From assembly GCA_947169265.1 (NCBI GenBank), contig CAMVPC010000024.1, positions 1 to 45,436 on the forward strand: 45,436 nt of DNA. Reading direction: 5' to 3'. The position numbers and the translations under genes were made by a program. Shown in pieces: positions 1-7,052 of the stretch (the stretch's first letter is position 1; each line of letters starts with the position of its first letter). The notes beneath the pieces are model-generated. The model saw only the letters and a program-made list of their open reading frames with translations. It did no database searches and was not told the origin of the DNA. This stretch comes from an uncultured Prevotellaceae bacterium. GTDB taxonomy: Bacteria > Bacteroidota > Bacteroidia > Bacteroidales > Muribaculaceae.

Positions 1-53
1 CGACAGCAAAATAACCCATATCTAAATTTGGGTGACGCATTGCCGAAGTCAGG
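1..53 (-). mobile_element. Possible IS or repeat end at the left edge
   Basis: Read on the minus strand from position 53 toward 1, the sequence starts CCTGACTTCG and runs to the window edge. The right edge (45385-45436), read on the plus strand, starts the same way and matches at 26 of the first 30 positions. Both then reach a TTTTGCT motif near the edge. Such a pair looks like imperfect left and right ends of one repeat or IS family lying mostly outside the window. No transposase is visible, so the family cannot be named. Confidence 0.4.
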
Positions 54-280
54 AGTGTTAATTGGTATTTGAACCTTGAATCAACTAATAACTAATTCAT
101 TTTCCTTAGCGGGGATGGCTCCCCGCAAAATACACGATACAAAGGTAGCGGGTTTCGCAAAACCCCGAAATCGCCACAAGTGGGTATTTTTTCGCATCGC
201 CTCCTCACCGATAGCTATTTTAGCCTCTTTTCCCCACCCGAAAATCAAGATTTTTTATCACAATACCGACACCACGCCTA
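54..280. other. Intergenic stretch with hairpin and minus-strand promoter-like box
   Basis: I see no convincing gene here. A 7-bp hairpin with a 4-nt loop lies at 109-126 (GCGGGGA, loop TGGC, TCCCCGC). A minus-strand TACCTTTG box at 147-140 matches the Bacteroidota -7 pattern, but no good TTTG lies at the right distance. It could drive something leftward and outside the window. Confidence 0.3.
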
Positions 281-317
281 AAAAAAACTCGCCTGCCGCG
301 ACGGGCGACAGGCGAGT
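281..317 (-). terminator. Rho-independent terminator of the M13 peptidase gene
   Basis: ACTCGCCTG at 287-295 pairs with CAGGCGAGT at 309-317, with a further CCG/CGG pairing inside. On the minus strand the stem is followed by a run of seven T (287-281). It lies 26 bp beyond the stop of the M13 peptidase and is well placed to end the nrnA-to-peptidase operon. Confidence 0.85.
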
Positions 318-342
318 GTAACGGTCGGGAGTAGTGTGGACT

Positions 343-2367
343 TTACCAGATGATAACGCGGTCGGCCTCGGGGCGATACATCTTGTCGCCTTGCTTGATG
401 TCGAAAGCGCGGAAGAACTCGTCGAGGTTGCGGATGGCCACGTTAACGCGGTTCTTTCCCAGCGAGTGCGGGTCCATCTTGGTGCGACGCAAGATTTCTT
501 CCTTGGTGATGTTGTTGGCCCACACGTTGGCATAGCTCAAGTAGAAGCGTTGAGCGGGCGTGAAGCCGTCGATGAGGGTATTGCCCTTGCCCTGGTCGGT
601 CTTTTGGAACGCGCTGTAAGAAATGCGCAGGCCACCATGGTCGGCGATATTCTCGCCCATGGTGTAGTTGCCGTTGGCGTGCACGTCGTCGGCAACGATA
701 ACCTCGCTGTACTGCGCGCCGAGCTTGTCGGCAAGCTGCTTGAATTTGTCGGCGTCCTCCTGGGTCCACCAGTCAATCATGTTACCGTTCTGGTCAAAAT
801 TGCGGCCCTGGTCGTCGAAGCCGTGGGTCATCTCGTGGCCGATAACCACACCGATGGCGCCATAGTTGCTGGCATCGTCGGCGTCGGGGTCGAAGTAAGG
901 CTTCTGCAGGATACCGGCCGGGAAGCAAATCTCGTTACTCGACGGCTCATAGTAGGCGTTGACGGTTTGCGGTGTCATCCACCAGCGCTCTTTGTCAACC
1001 GGCTTGCCCAGCTGGCTGTATTCATATTCGGCCGCATGGCGACGAGCCGCCAACACATTGTTCCAATAAGGCAACGCGGGGTCGATATTGACACTGCTAT
1101 AGTCGTGCCAGCGGTCGGGATAGCCGATTTTCACGGTGAAGCTGTTGAGCTTGACGAGCGCGTTCACCTTCGTTTTAGGACTCATCCACGACAGCGTGGA
1201 GATGTGCTCGCCCAGCGCCATGCGCAGGTTGTCGACGAGGCGTTGCATTTTCTTTTTGCTCTCCTCGGGGAAATACTTCTTGACATAGAGCTGGCCCACG
1301 GCCTCGCCCAGCAGCGTGTTAGGCACGTTGAGGGCACGCTTCCAGCGCGGCTGCATCACCTGCTTGCCGCTCAATGCGTGGCTATACATGTCGAAGTTGG
1401 CCTGCACAAAGTCGTCGCTCAAATAGTTTGACGCGGCGTCGACCATCTTAAACGAGAGGTAGTCGCGAATTTGCTTATCCTTGAGCGTGGTGAACATCTC
1501 GTTCACCTTGTCGAGCGACGCGGGCTGGAACACGCACACCTTGGTAATGCCGTTCACGCCCAGCGCGGTGAGATAAGCGTCGAAGTTGATGGCGGGATAG
1601 CGCGCCTTGAGCTCGTCGAAGGTAAACACATTGTAGAGCTTGCTGTAGTCGCGGCTCTCCTCGCGCGACATGGCCACGCGCGCCAGTTCGGTCTCGATGG
1701 TCATCACGTTCTTGACGGCTTTCTTGGCGTCGCTTTTCTTATAGCCGGCCAGTTGCATCACCTTATTGATATACTCTTCGTAGGCCTTGCGCACCTTGAC
1801 GGTGTTCTCGTCGTTCTCCAGGTAGTAGTCGCGGTCGCCCAAACCGATGCCGCCCTGCATGAAATAGAGCATATTCTCATCGCTGTTCTTAAGGTCGGCC
1901 ATCACGCTGCTGTTGAAGAACGGATCGGCCACGCCCAGGTGCATCATGGCCACCAGTTGGATAAAGTCGGCACGCGGAGCCACCGCGATGGCGCTGAGCT
2001 GGTTCACGAGAGGCTTGTTTCCGCCGGCGTTGAGCGCCACACTGTCCATTCCTTGCGCATAGAGGTCGCCCACCTTTTGCTCGATGGAGCCGCGACGATT
2101 ATTGCCGCCCAGGTTGGTAACGATGTCTTTGACCTGCTCGCGGCTGTTCTCTGCAAGCTGGTCGAAGGTGCCGAAACGCGCATACTGCGGGTCGAGCGGA
2201 TGGTTCTTCATCCAACCGCCGCAGGCATACTGATAGAAATCTTCGCCCGGCGCCGTAGCGGGGTCAAGGTTGCTGCGGTCAACTCCCTTGACAGGCGTGG
2301 TCGCGTTCACCGCCATAGCCGTGCATGCCATGGCTATAATCAAGTTTACTGTTTTTTTTGCCTTCAT
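343..2367 (-). CDS. pepO: M13 family zinc metallopeptidase (PepO/neprilysin-like)
   Basis: This is a 674-residue exported endopeptidase of the neprilysin/endothelin-converting-enzyme family, a usual length for bacterial M13 members. A signal peptide occupies about residues 1-22. The M13 N-terminal domain follows, with the catalytic domain at the C-terminus. It contains the zinc motif HEMTH near residue 510, the upstream NAYYEPSSNEICFPAG substrate-binding segment, and the downstream ENIADHGG segment that gives the third zinc ligand. The family cleaves peptides on the amino side of hydrophobic residues, probably here in the periplasm. It is the last gene of a minus-strand run nrnA, DUF4827, glmM, pepO, 9 bp after glmM, and is followed by a strong terminator. 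The family call is secure; the natural substrate is unknown. Confidence 0.95.
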   Translation of the reverse strand: MKAKKTVNLIIAMACTAMAVNATTPVKGVDRSNLDPATAPGEDFYQYACGGWMKNHPLDPQYARFGTFDQLAENSREQVKDIVTNLGGNNRRGSIEQKVGDLYAQGMDSVALNAGGNKPLVNQLSAIAVAPRADFIQLVAMMHLGVADPFFNSSVMADLKNSDENMLYFMQGGIGLGDRDYYLENDENTVKVRKAYEEYINKVMQLAGYKKSDAKKAVKNVMTIETELARVAMSREESRDYSKLYNVFTFDELKARYPAINFDAYLTALGVNGITKVCVFQPASLDKVNEMFTTLKDKQIRDYLSFKMVDAASNYLSDDFVQANFDMYSHALSGKQVMQPRWKRALNVPNTLLGEAVGQLYVKKYFPEESKKKMQRLVDNLRMALGEHISTLSWMSPKTKVNALVKLNSFTVKIGYPDRWHDYSSVNIDPALPYWNNVLAARRHAAEYEYSQLGKPVDKERWWMTPQTVNAYYEPSSNEICFPAGILQKPYFDPDADDASNYGAIGVVIGHEMTHGFDDQGRNFDQNGNMIDWWTQEDADKFKQLADKLGAQYSEVIVADDVHANGNYTMGENIADHGGLRISYSAFQKTDQGKGNTLIDGFTPAQRFYLSYANVWANNITKEEILRRTKMDPHSLGKNRVNVAIRNLDEFFRAFDIKQGDKMYRPEADRVIIW

Positions 2368-2376
2368 AGTCAGTTA

Positions 2377-3762
2377 TTATATTAATGATAAAACGATTTT
2401 CTTCACTTCCTCGCCCAGCTTCACAGCCTCGTCCATGGTGTGGGCCTCGCTGTAGATGCGGATGATGGGCTCGGTGTTGCTCTTGCGCAGGTGCACCCAA
2501 CTGTCGTCAAAGTCGATTTTCACGCCGTCGATGGTCGTGACGCGCTCACCCTTATAGTGGTCTTCGACGGCACGCAAGATGGCGTCGACATCCATGTCGG
2601 GACGAAGCTCGAGCTTGGTCTTGGCGATGCTGTATTGCGGGTAAGTCTTCTTGAGCTCGCTCACCGTCTTGCCGCTCTTGGCAAGCAACGTCAGGAACAG
2701 GGCCACACCCACCAGCGCGTCGCGGCCATAGTGCAACGCGGGGTAGATGACGCCGCCATTACCCTCGCCGCCTATCACGGCGCCGGTGCGGCGCATCTCA
2801 GTGGTAACGTTCACCTCGCCCACGGCGGCTGCCGTGTAACTACAGCCGTGGCGTTGCGTCACATCGCGAAGCGCGCGCGACGACGACAAGTTGCTCACGG
2901 TGGCCCCGGGAGTGTGGGCGAGCACATAGTCGGCGACAGCCACGAGTGTATATTCCTCCACAAAGAACTCGCCGTTCTCCATGATGATGGCCAGGCGGTC
3001 CACGTCGGGGTCAACGACAAAAGCCACATCGGCCTCACCACGCTTCATGTAATCGCTGATGGCCGTGAGATTCTCGGGAATGGGTTCGGGCGTATGCCCG
3101 AAGTTGCCGGTGGGGTCGCAAAAGAGTTTCACCGTCTTTTTGACGCCGAGCCGCTCGAGCAGGGCGGGAATAGCGACACCGCCCACACTGTTGACAGCGT
3201 CGACCGCCACGGTGAACTTGGCATTGCGGATGGCCTTCACGTCGACAAGCGGCAACGCGAGCACCTGGTCGATGTGGCGACGCAGGTAGGTATAGTTCTT
3301 TTGTTCGCGGCCCAGTTCATCGACGGGCGCATAGTCAAAGTCCTGTGCCTCGGCCAGGCGCAACACTTCCTTGCCTTGCTCGTCGGTGAGAAATTCGCCC
3401 TCCTCGTTGAGCAACTTAAGCGCGTTCCATTGCTTGGGATTGTGCGACGCCGTGATAATGATGCCGCCACACGCCTGCTCGCCCACCACGGCAAGCTCGG
3501 TGGTGGGGGTGGTGGCAAGACCGATGTTGACCACGTCAAAGCCCATGCCCGTGAGCGTGCCGGTAACAAGGTTGAGCACCATGCGGCCGCTTAACCTGGC
3601 GTCACGTCCCACCACGATGACATTGCTCGCGCGCGTGCTGTGACGACGCACGAAGGTGGCATAAGCACTCGTGAACTTCACAATATCGAGCGGGGTGAGG
3701 CCGTCGCCGGCCGGCCCGCCAATGGTTCCTCTGATGCCAGAGATTGATTTGATGAGTGACAT
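2377..3762 (-). CDS. glmM: Phosphoglucosamine mutase
   Basis: This 461-residue enzyme belongs to the alpha-D-phosphohexomutase family. GlmM converts glucosamine-6-phosphate to glucosamine-1-phosphate in the cytoplasm, on the route to UDP-GlcNAc for peptidoglycan and LPS. The phosphoserine loop TASHNP places the active serine at residue 106. The metal loop DPDVDR, the sugar loop GEGNGG and the C-terminal phosphate loop SNTEPIIRI all follow in the standard order. The length matches Bacteroidales GlmM. The related phosphomannomutase activity cannot be excluded from motifs alone. It lies 36 bp after the DUF4827-like gene and 9 bp before the M13 peptidase, so the genes are probably cotranscribed. 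Confidence 0.9.
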   Translation of the reverse strand: MSLIKSISGIRGTIGGPAGDGLTPLDIVKFTSAYATFVRRHSTRASNVIVVGRDARLSGRMVLNLVTGTLTGMGFDVVNIGLATTPTTELAVVGEQACGGIIITASHNPKQWNALKLLNEEGEFLTDEQGKEVLRLAEAQDFDYAPVDELGREQKNYTYLRRHIDQVLALPLVDVKAIRNAKFTVAVDAVNSVGGVAIPALLERLGVKKTVKLFCDPTGNFGHTPEPIPENLTAISDYMKRGEADVAFVVDPDVDRLAIIMENGEFFVEEYTLVAVADYVLAHTPGATVSNLSSSRALRDVTQRHGCSYTAAAVGEVNVTTEMRRTGAVIGGEGNGGVIYPALHYGRDALVGVALFLTLLAKSGKTVSELKKTYPQYSIAKTKLELRPDMDVDAILRAVEDHYKGERVTTIDGVKIDFDDSWVHLRKSNTEPIIRIYSEAHTMDEAVKLGEEVKKIVLSLI

Positions 3763-3798
3763 GAAATCAGTTAAATAAGAAGGTTATAGGTTGTTTAT

Positions 3799-4377
3799 TT
3801 AAATTTGGCTCGGGAAATAACGCACGTGAAACAGGTAAGGCTGCACATAGCTAATCTCGGCCGTGACGCCATATTGCGACTTGATGAGAAGATTCACCTC
3901 GCAGTCCAAGCCCAGCAACGGCAACGGCATTTGGATGCCATAGCCCCACAGACTGGTTTCGGTGTCGTTATAATTGTTATACAAGAAATAAGCCGGACTC
4001 AGGCTCATGTCCTTCTCGTTTCCGTCGCCCTCCCACGAGCCGTTATCGTACCACAGGTTGAGGTTGTAACGCATGTAGCGGAAGTAGATGCGTTGCGACT
4101 TCTTGGGCGCGTCTTTCTTGCGGTCGCCGGCACGCAACACCTGCATATACACGTTACCATCCTTGTCGATGCGGTAGAAAGGCGCGTCCTCACCCACCTC
4201 AAAGATGGTGTCGGCCGGAATTTCGTTGACCACCTTAAAATTCGACAGATAGGAATTAACGGCATGACGCTCGTCGTTGAGCAGGTCGGCATAGCTCGTG
4301 GTGTCGCGGCACGACGTCATGATAGCCATGAAAGTCAGCGCGAGCAAGGCGCTAATAACACTTTTGTTAATCTTCAT
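3799..4377 (-). CDS. DUF4827-like lipoprotein
   Basis: This is a 192-residue lipoprotein with a signal peptide ending in the lipobox MTSC, so the mature protein should be anchored to a membrane outside the cytoplasm. The body resembles the Bacteroidales DUF4827 family, which is often annotated as an FKBP-like peptidyl-prolyl isomerase relative. I recognise this from overall pattern (SYADLLNDERHAV near the N-terminus, YGIQMPLPLLG in the middle), not from a catalytic motif. The start at 4377 gives a normal signal peptide; an ATG at 4395 would add six residues. Either start lies inside the end of nrnA, so translation is probably coupled. Function is unknown. Confidence 0.75.
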   Translation of the reverse strand: MKINKSVISALLALTFMAIMTSCRDTTSYADLLNDERHAVNSYLSNFKVVNEIPADTIFEVGEDAPFYRIDKDGNVYMQVLRAGDRKKDAPKKSQRIYFRYMRYNLNLWYDNGSWEGDGNEKDMSLSPAYFLYNNYNDTETSLWGYGIQMPLPLLGLDCEVNLLIKSQYGVTAEISYVQPYLFHVRYFPSQI

Positions 4378-5458
4378 TGTTCTTATTATCTTCATTTGTT
4401 ATTGATTGATTTTCATTCTCTTCAACCGTGGCGAGCGGTGCCACGCCCGCAAGGATTTCCTCATAGACGGCGACAGCCTCGGCCATTGTGCCGCAAAACT
4501 CGCCGCCGGCGGCATGGATGTGGCCTCCGCCGTGAAAGTATCGTGCGCACATCTCATCGACACGGAAGTCGCCCTCGGCACGCATCGACACCTTGATGTG
4601 CTCGGCATCTTCACGCATAAAAGTGGACCAGCGTATCGACGGGTCCGAAAGCGGACGGTTCACAAGCGCCTCGGTGTCGCCGCGCTGATAACCAAAGCGC
4701 TCAAGCTCTTCCTTGTCGAGCGTGATGAGTGCCGCGCCGCGCTCCATGTCGACGCGCATCCTCTCGTGAAGCGCGTAACCCTGCAGTCTGATAGCACTCA
4801 CATGATAATTGTCGATGGCGCGCTTGTGCAACTCATGGCGGTCGATACCATGTCGCATGAGCGCCGCCACGATTTCAAACACTTCGGGGTCGTCGGCGTT
4901 GTCATAGGCGAAGTTGCCCGTGTCGGTCATCATGCCCAGGTAGAGGCAGCGCGCCACAAAGCGGTCGACATACCGCAACCAGCCGGCCTGCATGGCCACA
5001 CGGTAAACGAGCTCGCAGGTCGACGACGCCTCGGGGTGCGATATCGCCACTTTGAGACCCTCCAAGTCGGGGTCCTCATGATGGTCAATCATCACCTTGT
5101 CGGCATGCGCGCCGGCCACCACCGGACCCAGTTTATCGATTCGTTTCAACGAATTAAAATCAAGGCATATCACCAGCGACGCGCGCTCGAGAAGCGACTG
5201 CGACTTAATGCGGTTCACGCTATAGGTCACCGGCTGCACATCCTCAAGGGTGATGAACGTGAGCTGGCGCGGTACCTGGTCGGGCAGCACCACATCGGCG
5301 CGCTTGCCCATATTGCGCAACAGCTTGCACAATCCCAGCGATGACCCTATGGCATCGCCGTCGGGCGAGAGATGACATGTGACAACCACATTCCTTGCCC
5401 GCTCCACCAAATACCGCAGGTGGCCTATACTGTGATAATCTATTATCTTGCTAATCAT
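4367..5458 (-). CDS. nrnA: DHH/DHHA1 phosphoesterase, oligoribonuclease NrnA-like
   Basis: This protein of about 363 residues belongs to the DHH/DHHA1 family. NrnA-type members degrade very short RNAs and can dephosphorylate pAp. The metal-binding motifs are in order: HLSPDGDAIGSS near the N-terminus, MIDHHEDP (the DHH), GMMTDTGNF, and the C-terminal DHHA1 motif GGGHIHAAGG. I chose the start at 5458 because MISKIIDYHS resembles the usual N-terminus; an in-frame ATG at 5488 adds ten residues. A consensus promoter inside the adjacent repeat (5514-5544) would start transcription near 5507. The gene is first in the operon with the DUF4827 gene, glmM and the M13 peptidase. Confidence 0.9.
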   Translation of the reverse strand: MISKIIDYHSIGHLRYLVERARNVVVTCHLSPDGDAIGSSLGLCKLLRNMGKRADVVLPDQVPRQLTFITLEDVQPVTYSVNRIKSQSLLERASLVICLDFNSLKRIDKLGPVVAGAHADKVMIDHHEDPDLEGLKVAISHPEASSTCELVYRVAMQAGWLRYVDRFVARCLYLGMMTDTGNFAYDNADDPEVFEIVAALMRHGIDRHELHKRAIDNYHVSAIRLQGYALHERMRVDMERGAALITLDKEELERFGYQRGDTEALVNRPLSDPSIRWSTFMREDAEHIKVSMRAEGDFRVDEMCARYFHGGGHIHAAGGEFCGTMAEAVAVYEEILAGVAPLATVEENENQSITNEDNKNNED

Positions 5459-5513
5459 CGCTTCAAATATTTCAACCACTCGGTCCACTACAAGGCGAAA
5501 CCGGTTTAATCTG

Positions 5514-5544
5514 CAAAATTACTGCAAACCGAGCGCAATACAAA
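5514..5544 (-). promoter_or_regulatory. Consensus Bacteroidota promoter for nrnA inside a repeat copy
   Basis: On the minus strand TTTG (5544-5541) is followed after exactly 19 nt by TAATTTTG (5521-5514), a full match to the TTTG / TAnnTTTG pattern. The -33 box and spacer lie inside repeat copy 1. The -7 box is completed by unique flanking sequence. The equivalent positions in copies 2 and 3 read TAATGTTG, one mismatch from consensus. Confidence 0.7.
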
Positions 5545-5774
5545 ATGAAAAAAACAATTTTTTCATTTTTATTGCCGAGGTGAAGCGTAATTTCGAGGCA
5601 AAATGCCTCAACATTACTGCAAACCGAGCGCAATACAAAATGAAAAAAAAATTTTTTTCATTTTTATTGCCGAGGTGAAGCGTGATTTCGCCCCAAAGGG
5701 CAACATTACTGCAAACCGAGCGCAATACAAAATGAAAAAAAATATTTTTTCATTTTTATTGCCGAGGTGAAGCG
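5519..5774. repeat. Three tandem copies of a palindromic interspersed repeat
   Basis: Copies begin with TTACTGCAAACCGAGCG at 5519, 5614 and 5706 (spacings 95 and 92). Each copy has arm 1 (GAGCGCAATACAAAATG followed by A-rich sequence), a short variable centre, and arm 2 (TTTTTCATTTTTATTGCC then GAGGTGAAGCG). The A/T-rich arms are complementary over about 17 bp. After each arm 2 comes a spacer holding a different small inverted repeat: GAGGCA/TGCCTC at 5595-5609, GCCC/GGGC at 5690-5701 and GGTCACTTG/CAAGTGACC at 5785-5815. The same family recurs at 43755-43864. Short open frames across this stretch are products of the repeat. Confidence 0.85.
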
Positions 5775-5815
5775 AAAAAAGCGAGGTCACTTGCTCCATT
5801 CGCGAACAAGTGACC
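5775..5815 (-). terminator. Terminator of the 5867-6373 gene, within the repeat region
   Basis: GGTCACTTG (5785-5793) and CAAGTGACC (5807-5815) form a perfect 9-bp stem with a 13-nt loop. On the minus strand the stem is followed within 4 nt by TTTTTT (5780-5775). It lies about 50 bp downstream of the small exported protein gene and separates it from nrnA. Confidence 0.65.
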
Positions 5816-5817
5816 AC

Positions 5818-5860
5818 ACATTACACATTACACATTGCGCATTGTGAATTGTGCATTAAC
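5818..5860. repeat. Short degenerate ACATTA/GCATT repeats
   Basis: This is a run of near-identical 8-9 nt units (ACATTACACATTACACATTG, then GCGCATTGTGAATTGTGCATT) between the terminator hairpin and the stop of the next gene. It looks like simple low-complexity spacer sequence. I assign no function. Confidence 0.5.
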
Positions 5861-5866
5861 TAAGCC

Positions 5867-6373
5867 TTATTCAAACGTGGCCCAGTACATGTCTTTAGCG
5901 GCTGCCTGGTCGATATCGGTGGGTTTCTCGGTGAGGAACTCGGTCCACGTTTCGCTATCGCGCAGCGTGGTGCGCACCAGGTTGTCGTTAGTCTCGTCCC
6001 AAAACACGATTTGCTCCAGACCCGGGTCGGCCATGTTGCCAAATCGCAGCATGAGCACCTCGCGGCCGCCCATCAGATGCGAGGTCACATCGCCCGACAG
6101 TTTCTCCACATTGGGCTTGAAAGCCTCGAAGTGGCAACGTTCCACAAACTCGGGGCTGTTCATGAGGTTGCGCATGAGCTGCGTGTTGTATTTCTTGCCC
6201 ACATTCTCGCGCAACACATTGCGGAAGTCGAGATTAATCACTGCCACGGGCTTGTTCACATTGGTTTTGGTCTTGTTGGCGGTAGTGCGCGCGCGTCCGC
6301 GACGCGGAGTTACAGCCTGCACCACAGCGGTGAGGGCGCAAAGGCCCATTAACAATACGATAAATTTCTTCAT
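5867..6373 (-). CDS. Small exported protein of unknown function
   Basis: I do not recognise this 168-residue protein. It has a clear signal peptide (MKKFIVLLMGLCALTAVVQA), then a basic, Thr/Lys-rich segment to about residue 45, then a compact mixed alpha/beta-looking region without cysteine pairs or obvious catalytic motifs. The start at 6373 is chosen for the signal peptide; an ATG at 6382 adds three residues. A minus-strand TAAATTTG box (6418-6411) lies just upstream, and a hairpin with a T-run (5815-5775) lies downstream, so it appears to be a single-gene unit. It is divergent from the DUF695 gene. Confidence 0.7.
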   Translation of the reverse strand: MKKFIVLLMGLCALTAVVQAVTPRRGRARTTANKTKTNVNKPVAVINLDFRNVLRENVGKKYNTQLMRNLMNSPEFVERCHFEAFKPNVEKLSGDVTSHLMGGREVLMLRFGNMADPGLEQIVFWDETNDNLVRTTLRDSETWTEFLTEKPTDIDQAAAKDMYWATFE

Positions 6374-6410
6374 GACGTTCATTTTTTTGTAGTTAAACCT
6401 TTATTTGGCG

Positions 6411-6418
6411 CAAATTTA
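6411..6418 (-). promoter_or_regulatory. -7 box upstream of the small exported protein
   Basis: TAAATTTG on the minus strand (6418-6411) fits TAnnTTTG. No good TTTG lies 19-21 nt further upstream (the nearest is GTTG at 6438-6435, 16 nt away), so this is a partial match. Confidence 0.4.
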
Positions 6419-6472
6419 CACATTTCCCGAAAAACAACCGCCCTTGCCGGTTATTTTTTTGACTATATTCAC

Positions 6473-6480
6473 TACCTTTG
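6473..6480 (+). promoter_or_regulatory. -7 box upstream of the DUF695 gene
   Basis: TACCTTTG (6473-6480) matches TAnnTTTG and lies 23 nt before the ATG at 6504. The -33 position is poorly conserved. Confidence 0.45.
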
Positions 6481-6503
6481 CGTTTAATTTCACCTCTCAT
6501 TTT

Positions 6504-6962
6504 ATGGCACGACTCAAGATAAGCAAAGAATGGTGGTCGGCACCCACCGAGGCACAAAACGGCAACCTCATCATCGTCACCGGGCGCGGCGACCTCGACA
6601 ACGTGCGTCTCACCGGCAAATACATCTATCGTGTGGAAGTATCGTGGCGCTATGAGCCTGATCTCAAAGGCATGCCACAGTTCGACACTTATCGCCTCAT
6701 GGGCACCGTCAACGACCTGTTGCAAGACACGTTCGACCGCGACCCCGTGGCCGTGTGCACCGGCATCTACACCGGCGACGGCCAGCGCGACTGGGTGTTT
6801 TACTGCCGCAGCCTCCACATTTTCCAGCGCAAGTTCAACGAGGCACTTGCCGGCATCGCCGAGCCCCTGCCGCTCACCTTCCACGCCGAGGAAGACGCCG
6901 CGTGGGCCGAATACGACGAAATGTCACAAAACCGGATTCTCGACAACGAGGACGACCGCTAA
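6504..6962 (+). CDS. DUF695 domain-containing protein
   Basis: This 152-residue cytoplasmic protein has no signal peptide or membrane segment. The pattern WWSAPTEAQNGNLIIVTGRG followed by a YRVEVSWRYE strand, DTYRLMGTVNDLL and GQRDWVFYCRS is that of DUF695, a family with no assigned biochemical role. The start at 6504 is preferred because it follows a -7 promoter box by 23 nt; an upstream in-frame ATG at 6405 would place coding sequence across that box. The gene stands alone, divergent from the small exported gene and convergent with the dockerin gene. Confidence 0.8.
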   Translation: MARLKISKEWWSAPTEAQNGNLIIVTGRGDLDNVRLTGKYIYRVEVSWRYEPDLKGMPQFDTYRLMGTVNDLLQDTFDRDPVAVCTGIYTGDGQRDWVFYCRSLHIFQRKFNEALAGIAEPLPLTFHAEEDAAWAEYDEMSQNRILDNEDDR

Positions 6963-6980
6963 AGCTGCGGTCCCGCCCCC

Positions 6981-7018
6981 AAAAACGAGGGGAACCCGTC
7001 ATGGGGTTCCCCTCGTTT
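6981..7018 (-). terminator. Strong hairpin between convergent genes
   Basis: A perfect 15-bp stem (6983-6997 with 7004-7018) has a 6-nt loop GTCATG. On the minus strand it continues into TTTTT, which suits termination of the dockerin gene at 7053. It may also stop the DUF695 transcript. A close relative of this hairpin lies at 8903-8934 behind the other dockerin gene. Confidence 0.8.
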
Positions 7019-7052
7019 GTCATATTGTGGTCTTGAGATGACCGATTCGTGT

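Noticed and set aside
1-90. tRNA-like segment
   Set aside because: Some sequence resembles a T-arm (GAACCTTGAATC), but no acceptor, D or anticodon stem can be drawn.
76-321. 81-codon plus-strand open frame in the left intergenic region
   Set aside because: It crosses a hairpin and part of the M13 terminator, has no recognisable domain or promoter and a composition unlike the neighbouring genes.
334-2385. Two plus-strand open frames (365 and 304 codons) opposite the M13 peptidase
   Set aside because: They overlap the whole peptidase gene in antisense and have shadow-type composition.
5519-5774. CRISPR array
   Set aside because: Only three units, each self-complementary along most of its length, with spacers of very different kind and no cas genes. 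The same unit occurs elsewhere as a single copy.
5448-5817. Short open frames with repeated FFFILYCARFAVML-type products
   Set aside because: They are translations of the palindromic repeat units and vary with copy number; none has a start context or independent support.
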